A stretch of DNA of 64,000 bases from a bacterium 336/3 (GTDB lineage Bacteria > Bacteroidota > Bacteroidia > Cytophagales > Thermonemataceae), in contig LJIE01000001.1 of assembly GCA_001281695.1 (NCBI GenBank), forward strand, positions 1,254,586-1,318,585, in the 5' to 3' direction. The notes below the pieces were generated by a model. It made no database searches. It had not been told where the DNA came from and saw only the letters and a program-made list of their open reading frames with translations. Shown one piece after another: positions 58,738-64,000 of the stretch. The translations under genes and the position numbers were made by a program. Position 1 is the stretch's first letter. Every line of letters starts with the position of its first letter.

Positions 58738-58784
58738 AAGCTTTGTATTTTGTTTAAATGGTTTAAGAATTGAATAACATACAA

Positions 58785-58810
58785 AAACAAGGCTACCAGT
58801 AACCTTGTTT
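58785..58810 (-). promoter_or_regulatory. Terminator-like hairpin in the hppA 5' region
   Basis: A 12-bp stem with one wobble (58785-58796 with 58799-58810) is followed on the minus strand by TTTTTG and lies 48 bases before the hppA start. A TATATTTG at 58831-58824 just upstream fits a -7 element, which would put the hairpin at the very start of the transcript. It could be an attenuator, a 5' stabilising stem, or a terminator for antisense readthrough. The rest of the 284-base gap to etfB shows nothing else clear. Confidence 0.5.
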
Positions 58811-59021
58811 CCAAAAATACCCGCAAATATAAGCAAACAAATGAAATGAGAAATTAAAAATCGAAAAAATTAGATAAAACCAAAATCAATTCTGTAAAAT
58901 TGGGATGTAAAAAATTTAAAAATAGTATGCTTGCATAACTTTTTTTGGAAAAATTTTAAAATTCCAAAACAAAATACTTAAATTGCGACTTATTAATTTC
59001 GTTCACATAAATTCAAACACA

Positions 59022-59759
59022 ATGAAAATTTTAGTTTGTATTACCCACGTCCCTGACACCACAACTAAAATCAAATTCACTAATGGTGATACTCAATTGG
59101 ATGCCAATGGAGTTCAATTTATAGCTGGCCCTTATGACGATTACGCTCTCTCTCGTGCCGTAGAACTTAAAGAACAATTTGGAGCAACACTTACTGTACT
59201 TAATGTAGGTACAGCCGAAACAGAGCCAACTATTCGTAAAGCTTTGGCACTTGGAGCAGATGATGCTATTCGTATAGATGCCGAACCTACAGATGCATAT
59301 TTTGTAGCAGAACAAATTGCACATATCTGTAAGCAAAACAACTATGATCTGATTTTGATGGGTAGAGAGTCTATCGATTTCAATGGTGGACAAGTTCATG
59401 GTATTGTAGGTGAAATGTTGGGTATGCCTTCACTTTCTCCTATTATGAAATTAGATTTAGAGGGTAGTTTAGCAAAAATGGCCCGTGAAATAGAAGGTGG
59501 AAAGGAATATTTAGAAGCTCAATTACCACTAGTATTGGGTTGCCAAGAGCCTATTGCAGAGTGGAAAATCCCTAATATGCGTGGTATCATGTCAGCTCGT
59601 ACAAAGCCTTTGCAAGTAATTACACCTGCAAACCCTCAGGAACTTACCAAAAGTGTAAAGTTTGAACTTCCTCCAGCAAAAGGTGCTTGTAAAATGATTC
59701 CTGCTGACCAAGCAGAAACTCTTATTGACTTGCTTAAAAACGAGGCAAAAGTTCTTTAA
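59022..59759 (+). CDS. etfB: Electron transfer flavoprotein subunit beta
   Basis: A 245-residue subunit from the ATG at 59022. KILVCITHVPDTTTKIKF is the family start. The AMP-binding region is present as DYALSRAVELKEQFGATLTVLNVG and DLILMGRESIDFNGGQVHGIVGEMLG; the C-terminal arm fits etfB. With EtfA it accepts electrons from acyl-CoA dehydrogenases. It lies 121 bases upstream of etfA, and the spacer shows no terminator, so the two are probably co-transcribed. Confidence 0.96.
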   Translation: MKILVCITHVPDTTTKIKFTNGDTQLDANGVQFIAGPYDDYALSRAVELKEQFGATLTVLNVGTAETEPTIRKALALGADDAIRIDAEPTDAYFVAEQIAHICKQNNYDLILMGRESIDFNGGQVHGIVGEMLGMPSLSPIMKLDLEGSLAKMAREIEGGKEYLEAQLPLVLGCQEPIAEWKIPNMRGIMSARTKPLQVITPANPQELTKSVKFELPPAKGACKMIPADQAETLIDLLKNEAKVL

Positions 59760-59880
59760 TTTATTTATACATTAGACAAGAGAATAGAAAAAGAGAAAGG
59801 AGAAAAAAATATTTACCATTTGATTTCCTTATTCACACATTCAATCATTCTTGTATTTATTATTTATAACTCAACTCATT

Positions 59881-60840
59881 ATGTCAGTACTTATATTTGT
59901 AGAAACAGCAGAAGGTAAAGCAAAATCTTCATCTCTTGAAGCAGTAGCTTATGGTGCAAAAGTTGCCGAAATGTTAGGCACAAGTGCAACAGCTTTGGTA
60001 CTTGGAGATGCTCAAGATTTGGAAAGCTTGGGTGGATATGGAGCAACTAAAGTGCTTCATGTAGCGGACTCTCGTTTAAATGTAGGAGTCATTCAGGCTT
60101 ATGGTAATGTAATTGCTCAGGCTGTTGAAAAAGAAAATGCACAAGTTTTAGTTGTTGCAAAATCTGCTTTAGCTGATACAGTAGCTGCTCGTGTTGCTGG
60201 TAAACTTAAAGCTGGTTTAGCTTCTAATGTGGTTGCATTACCCGATTTGAGCAATGGATTTGTTGTAAGAAGAAGCATTTATACAGGTAAAGCATTTGCT
60301 AATACAGTTATTACTTCTGATAAGAAAATCTTGGCTATCAAGAAAAATATTTATACTGCAACAGCTTCAGATGCAAAAGCTTCAGTAGAGAGCTTTAGTG
60401 CAAGTTTAAATGATGCAGATTTTGGTGTAAGTATTACAAGCACTGAAAAAGCAACAGGAACAGTATCATTACCCGAAGCAAACTTAGTCGTTTCTGGTGG
60501 TAGAGGTTTGAAAGGTCCTGAAAATTGGGGAGTAATTGAAGACTTAGCGAAAGCTCTTGGAGCAGCAACAGGTTGCTCTAAACCTGTCTCTGACTTACAT
60601 TGGAGACCTCACCATGAGCACGTAGGACAAACAGGGGTAAAAGTAAGCCCTAATTTGTACATAGCTGTTGGTATTTCGGGTGCTATTCAACATTTGGCGG
60701 GTGTAAACTCTTCTAAATGTATTGTAGTAATCAACTCTGACCCTGAGGCTCCTTTCTTCCAAGCTGCTGACTATGGTATTGTTGGAGATGCTTTCCAAAT
60801 ATTGCCTAAACTGATTGAAGCGGCAAAAGCCAAACTATAA
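59881..60840 (+). CDS. etfA: Electron transfer flavoprotein subunit alpha
   Basis: A 319-residue FAD-binding subunit from the ATG at 59881 (the frame opens earlier at 59851). The C-terminal FAD domain is complete: VVSGGRGLKGPENWGVIEDLAKALGAATGCSKPVSD, then HHEHVGQTGVKVSPNLYIAVGISGAIQHLAGVNSSKCIVVINSDPEAPFFQAADYGIVGD. It partners EtfB in fatty acid or amino acid oxidation electron flow. A hairpin terminator follows. Confidence 0.97.
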   Translation: MSVLIFVETAEGKAKSSSLEAVAYGAKVAEMLGTSATALVLGDAQDLESLGGYGATKVLHVADSRLNVGVIQAYGNVIAQAVEKENAQVLVVAKSALADTVAARVAGKLKAGLASNVVALPDLSNGFVVRRSIYTGKAFANTVITSDKKILAIKKNIYTATASDAKASVESFSASLNDADFGVSITSTEKATGTVSLPEANLVVSGGRGLKGPENWGVIEDLAKALGAATGCSKPVSDLHWRPHHEHVGQTGVKVSPNLYIAVGISGAIQHLAGVNSSKCIVVINSDPEAPFFQAADYGIVGDAFQILPKLIEAAKAKL

Positions 60841-60862
60841 TCTGAAAAATAGTTTTTTTATC

Positions 60863-60912
60863 AAAAGTTTCTAACTTTGCTGGCAAAATGCTTAGCTTTG
60901 TTAGAAACTTTT
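60863..60912 (+). terminator. Terminator after etfA
   Basis: A 13-bp perfect stem (AAAAGTTTCTAAC at 60863-60875 with its complement at 60900-60912) with a 24-base loop is followed by a T-rich run. Confidence 0.75.
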
Positions 60913-60933
60913 ATTTTATCCTAAACCTTTATT

Positions 60934-61725
60934 ATGAAAATCAAAAATTTATTTTTTGCAGGCGTGTTATTATCTATCATAGGCTTGCATGCTTGCCAAA
61001 AACCTTTATTATTTGGACTTGAACAACAAAAAGCTTTAGGCTTACAGGTACGAGACCAAATCCTCGCTGACCCCCAAACATATCCAATTTTAGATGAAAA
61101 ACAATATCCCCAAGCCTATCAACATATCCGTAGAATTACAAATAATATTTTGAATTCTGGAAAAGTTGAGATGAAAAGTCAGTTTACTTGGGAAGTACGC
61201 ATCATCAAAGATGATAAAACATTGAATGCATTTTGTACTCCTGGGGGCTATATTTTTGTCTATACAGGTTTGATTAAATACTTGGATACCGAAGACCAAT
61301 TGGCAGGCGTGATGGGGCATGAAATAGCTCATGCAGACAGACAACACTCTGCCAGAGCCATGGAAAAACAATATGGTGTGGCTTTGATGGTGGAAATTGC
61401 TTTGGGAAAAGCAAAAAGTGAACAACTCAAACAAGTAGCTAATGGATTAATAGGTTTGAAATTTAGTAGAGATCATGAATATGAAGCGGATGCTTATTCA
61501 GTAAATTATCTTGCTGGTACACAATATCGTTGTAATGGTGCTGCTGATTTCTTTGTGAAAATTGGGCAATCTGGCGGACAGCAACCCCCAGAGTTTATGA
61601 GTACACACCCCAACCCTGGCAACAGAGTAGAAGCCATTAACACAAAAGCAAAAACAATCAATTGCCCTACAGATAAGCCTGATAGCAAAACAGAATATCA
61701 GAAATTTAAAAATAGTCTTCCATAA
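60934..61725 (+). CDS. M48-family metalloprotease, lipoprotein
   Basis: A 263-residue lipoprotein: the hydrophobic start ends in GLHAC (lipobox). GVMGHEIAHADRQHSARAMEKQYG holds the zinc-binding HExxH (HEIAH), and a downstream RDHEYEADAYSVNYLA supplies the conserved third-ligand E. It is a periplasmic/outer-membrane-anchored M48 protease of the BepA/YcaL-like type, often involved in outer-membrane quality control. It precedes the 5'-nucleotidase-like lipoprotein gene by 70 bases. Confidence 0.92.
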   Translation: MKIKNLFFAGVLLSIIGLHACQKPLLFGLEQQKALGLQVRDQILADPQTYPILDEKQYPQAYQHIRRITNNILNSGKVEMKSQFTWEVRIIKDDKTLNAFCTPGGYIFVYTGLIKYLDTEDQLAGVMGHEIAHADRQHSARAMEKQYGVALMVEIALGKAKSEQLKQVANGLIGLKFSRDHEYEADAYSVNYLAGTQYRCNGAADFFVKIGQSGGQQPPEFMSTHPNPGNRVEAINTKAKTINCPTDKPDSKTEYQKFKNSLP

Positions 61726-61795
61726 TATTATAAGGTTTAGAGTATTAGTACTTTAAACCTTCTTGTTTCTTGTTCATTCAAATACACTACTATTC

Positions 61796-62545
61796 ATGAA
61801 ATATTTCATTAGCCTTTTTAGCTTACTACTTATTTTTGTTGTAGCATGTACACCTTCTGTATATCAATTACAATCTTCAAAAGTATCTTTTGTTGAAACG
61901 AAAGAAAACCTGACAGATGACAAAGAAGTAACACAAATCATAGAACCTTATAAAAAGCAGTTAGATGCCCAAATGAATCAAGTAATTGGGTATGCTGAAA
62001 AAGAAATTTCGACTAACAGAAGAGCCAATGAAACTTTGTTAGGAAATTTAGTCGTAGATATGATTATAGCAAAAGCTCGTAAAAATGCTACTAAAAAAGT
62101 AGATTTTGCTTTTGTTACTTTTGGTGGTTTGCGTTCAAGTATTCCTGCTGGAGCTATCAAAAGAGGAGATATATTTGAACTAATGCCTTTTGAAAATGAA
62201 CTGGTTATTTTAGAGGTAGATGGAAAAGTGATTAGAAAATTGTTTGAACACATGGCAAATGTGAAAAATATGGCTATTTCTAATTCTAGAATATTTATTG
62301 AAGGTGGAAAAATTAAAGAGGTTTTGATAGATGATGAACCCATTGAAGATACAAAAACTTATTATATAGCTACTTCCGATTATTTGGCAAATGGAGGTGA
62401 TAATTTGAATTTCTTGAAAGAAAGAAAAAGCATGACTTTTTTGAATGCAAAATTTAGAGATTTAATTATCGAATCTATTGAAGAAACTCACAAAAACGGA
62501 AAAAAAATAAATACTGAAATAGGAGGGCGAGTACAAGAAAGATAA
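61796..62545 (+). CDS. 5'-nucleotidase C-terminal-domain lipoprotein
   Basis: A 249-residue lipoprotein from the ATG at 61796: FVVACTPS gives the lipobox. The domain matches the 5'-nucleotidase C-terminal (substrate-binding) domain: ETLLGNLVVDMI, FVTFGGLRSSIPAGAIKRGDIFELMPFENELVILEV and YYIATSDYLANGGDNLNFLKE with the NGGD motif. The N-terminal metallophosphoesterase domain that does the catalysis is absent, and no such gene follows on this strand before the convergent sufE. It may pair with a phosphatase encoded elsewhere; inference. Confidence 0.88.
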   Translation: MKYFISLFSLLLIFVVACTPSVYQLQSSKVSFVETKENLTDDKEVTQIIEPYKKQLDAQMNQVIGYAEKEISTNRRANETLLGNLVVDMIIAKARKNATKKVDFAFVTFGGLRSSIPAGAIKRGDIFELMPFENELVILEVDGKVIRKLFEHMANVKNMAISNSRIFIEGGKIKEVLIDDEPIEDTKTYYIATSDYLANGGDNLNFLKERKSMTFLNAKFRDLIIESIEETHKNGKKINTEIGGRVQER

Positions 62546-62550
62546 CACAA

Positions 62551-62586
62551 AAAAAGAGCTTGAAAAAATCACTTCAAGCTCTTTTT
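62551..62586. terminator. Bidirectional terminator before sufE
   Basis: A perfect 14-bp stem (AAAAAGAGCTTGAA at 62551-62564 with its complement at 62573-62586) lies between the convergent 5'-nucleotidase-like gene and sufE. Confidence 0.9.
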
Positions 62587-62589
62587 CTT

Positions 62590-63006
62590 TTAAACATTTT
62601 GGAAAGCTAAACTATATGCTTTCATCTGTTTAATCATAGAAGCAAGCCCATTGGCTCTTGTCATAGATAAATGTTGTTGCAAACCTACTTTTGAAAGAAA
62701 ATGTAAATCTGCTTGAGAAATTTCTTCTGGAGTATGTTCAGAAAGCACTTTAATGAGAAGACTTACAAGTCCTTTTACAATAATGGCATCACTATCTCCC
62801 TCAAAAAAAATTTTACCATCTTTAGTGTAAGCATGTAACCAAACTTGCGACTGGCAACCCCTTACCAAATTATCTTCTGTTTTGTATTCAGGTGCTAAAA
62901 TAGGGAGTTTTTTACCCAATTCTATGATATACCCATATTTATCATCCCAGTCATCAAATAATTCAAAGTTGCTGATAATCTCATCTTGTATTTCTTGAAT
63001 TGTCAT
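62590..63006 (-). CDS. sufE: SufE-family sulfur acceptor protein
   Basis: A 138-residue protein. The sulfur-accepting cysteine lies in LVRGCQSQVWL, inside the SufE hallmark; DDKYGYIIELGKKLP precedes it. SufE accepts sulfur from the SufS cysteine desulfurase and passes it to the Fe-S scaffold. No suf genes are adjacent, so it is isolated here. It is transcribed alone, ending in a shared terminator and divergent from the truncated TlpA-like gene. Confidence 0.94.
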   Translation of the reverse strand: MTIQEIQDEIISNFELFDDWDDKYGYIIELGKKLPILAPEYKTEDNLVRGCQSQVWLHAYTKDGKIFFEGDSDAIIVKGLVSLLIKVLSEHTPEEISQADLHFLSKVGLQQHLSMTRANGLASMIKQMKAYSLAFQNV

Positions 63007-63108
63007 AAACCTGTTTTTTAGTAGCAGAACATTTTTTAATAGAATATTGTTTCTCTAATATCCAAAATTGGCTTAACTTTTGGAGTCATTTCAGAAAACT
63101 CTGCAAAT

Positions 63109-64000
63109 ATGCGAAAATTATTACTTATTCTTGGTGTACTTTTTTCACAAGAATTGTCAGCTCAGTCTATTCAGGTCAAAATTAGTGGTAAAATACAAGA
63201 TTTTGATGAAAAGTCGTTGGTATTGCAAAAAGCTTCCATTAATGGTAGAAGTTCGATTGCTGTTGATACACTTGCTGTAGTCAATGGGCAATTTGAAAAA
63301 CTTTGTAAACTCCCTGAACACGGTTTGTATGTGTTTAGAATAAAACGAGCAGGCATTGTGATGGCTCTTGAAAATAAAGAAAGTGTGGAAATTGAGGTAA
63401 CTGAAGAGAATACAAAAATTGGAGGAACATCCAAAGGCTCACTGCTTATCAAAGAATATGCAGATTTTGAAGTAAGCCTTACACAAAAATATTTAAATCC
63501 TATTAATGAGGCTTATATAAAAATACAAGGTGATGAAGTTAAAGAAGCAGAGTTGATAAAAACCTATGAAAAAGCCTTGAAAGATAAAGACAAAGAATTG
63601 AATCAGATGGTTTTGGACAAGTTTGAAAGCTCCATTGCTTTGCATTATGTAGCTTTAAAGTGGGATGGTAACACTGATTTGGCTTTGATGGAGGAAATCA
63701 ATAAAAGAGTGCAAAAAAAACATCCTAAAACAACCTTTGCAGAGTTTGTAAATCAAAGATATAAATCTCTTAGTCAAATAGTTATGGGGGCAATAGCTCC
63801 AGAAATAGATTTGGCAGATGTGGATGGTAAAAATATTAAATTGTCTTCTTTCAAAGGAAAATATGTACTTATTGACTTTTGGGCTGCATGGTGTGGACCT
63901 TGTAGAGCCGAAAACCCCAATGTAGTTCGCATGTATGGCGAATATAAAAGTAAGGGTTTGGAAATTTATGGAGTATCGTTGGATGATAGCAAACAAGCAT
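63109..64000 (+). CDS. DUF4369/TlpA-like thiol-disulfide oxidoreductase (3' partial)
   Basis: A frame open from the ATG at 63109 to the window end, so 297 residues are seen and the gene continues. A signal peptide (RKLLLILGVLFSQELSA) is followed by a DUF4369-type domain (IQVKISGKIQDFDEKSLVLQKAS) and, after a helical linker, a thioredoxin domain (MGAIAPEIDLADVDGKNIKLSSFKGKYVLIDFWAAWCGPCRAEN) with the WCGPC redox motif. DUF4369-TlpA proteins are typical of Bacteroidota and reduce disulfides in the periplasm. Divergent from sufE. Confidence 0.92.
   Translation, partial: MRKLLLILGVLFSQELSAQSIQVKISGKIQDFDEKSLVLQKASINGRSSIAVDTLAVVNGQFEKLCKLPEHGLYVFRIKRAGIVMALENKESVEIEVTEENTKIGGTSKGSLLIKEYADFEVSLTQKYLNPINEAYIKIQGDEVKEAELIKTYEKALKDKDKELNQMVLDKFESSIALHYVALKWDGNTDLALMEEINKRVQKKHPKTTFAEFVNQRYKSLSQIVMGAIAPEIDLADVDGKNIKLSSFKGKYVLIDFWAAWCGPCRAENPNVVRMYGEYKSKGLEIYGVSLDDSKQA

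Overview
The window is low-GC DNA from a member of the Bacteroidota, most likely a Cytophagales-type bacterium. Four things point there. One secreted subtilase ends in a gliding/T9SS-like sorting domain. DUF2490, paired DUF4369/TlpA-type proteins and relaxed lipoproteins are present. Most start codons lack a Shine-Dalgarno sequence. Two promoters match the Bacteroidota consensus (TTG or TTTG, 19 bp spacer, TAnnTTTG). No rRNA, tRNA, CRISPR array or insertion sequence was seen.

Layout. (1) 1-12846: one plus-strand surface-polysaccharide cluster of 13 tightly packed genes (glycosyltransferases of several folds, two Gfo/Idh/MocA oxidoreductases, two methyltransferases, a hexapeptide acyltransferase and a sugar epimerase); its first gene enters from outside the window. 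(2) 12850-26257: housekeeping genes panD, purD, pgk, a GlmU-like protein, SlyD, dodecin and a RelA/SpoT enzyme. Mixed in are a nuclease-domain membrane protein, a PspA-like coiled-coil protein with an unusual repeated tail, and a T9SS-type subtilase. (3) 26261-32369: an accessory stretch of small secreted or lipoproteins on the minus strand, an HExxH lipoprotein, an XRE regulator with a perfect palindromic operator candidate, a 21-bp tandem repeat, a DUF3883-like nuclease with a small overlapping partner, and a REP-like palindrome. (4) 32377-43664: a TPR protein and a two-component system (minus), facing a plus-strand group of secreted proteins in which one lipocalin-like domain appears three times, once fused to a subtilase. 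(5) 43674-49806: two DinB proteins, a GT4 glycosyltransferase, two thioredoxin-like proteins and a class III polyhydroxyalkanoate synthase (phaE-phaC). (6) 49816-55251: a sulfate-assimilation operon (cysH, cysD, cysN, DUF2490, CysG-N/TauE fusion). (7) 55287-64000: an MFS transporter, a membrane pyrophosphatase, etfB/etfA, an M48 protease, a 5'-nucleotidase C-terminal-domain lipoprotein, sufE and a truncated TlpA-like gene.

The most striking signal is the 5' leader of the sulfate operon. A consensus promoter is followed by a SAM-I riboswitch. Twelve bases after the riboswitch begins an unannotated 29-codon reading frame that ends in four consecutive cysteine codons. A perfect 10-bp hairpin abuts the cysteine codons, and two mutually exclusive pairings lie between the small frame and cysH. 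This looks like a two-input sensor (SAM plus charged tRNA-Cys). Other points of interest are the eight FF motifs in the tail of the PspA-like protein, the lipocalin-like domain shared by two secreted proteins and a subtilase, the DUF3883 nuclease/small-protein pair, and a CysG-type domain with a degenerate active site fused to a sulfite/sulfate-type transporter.
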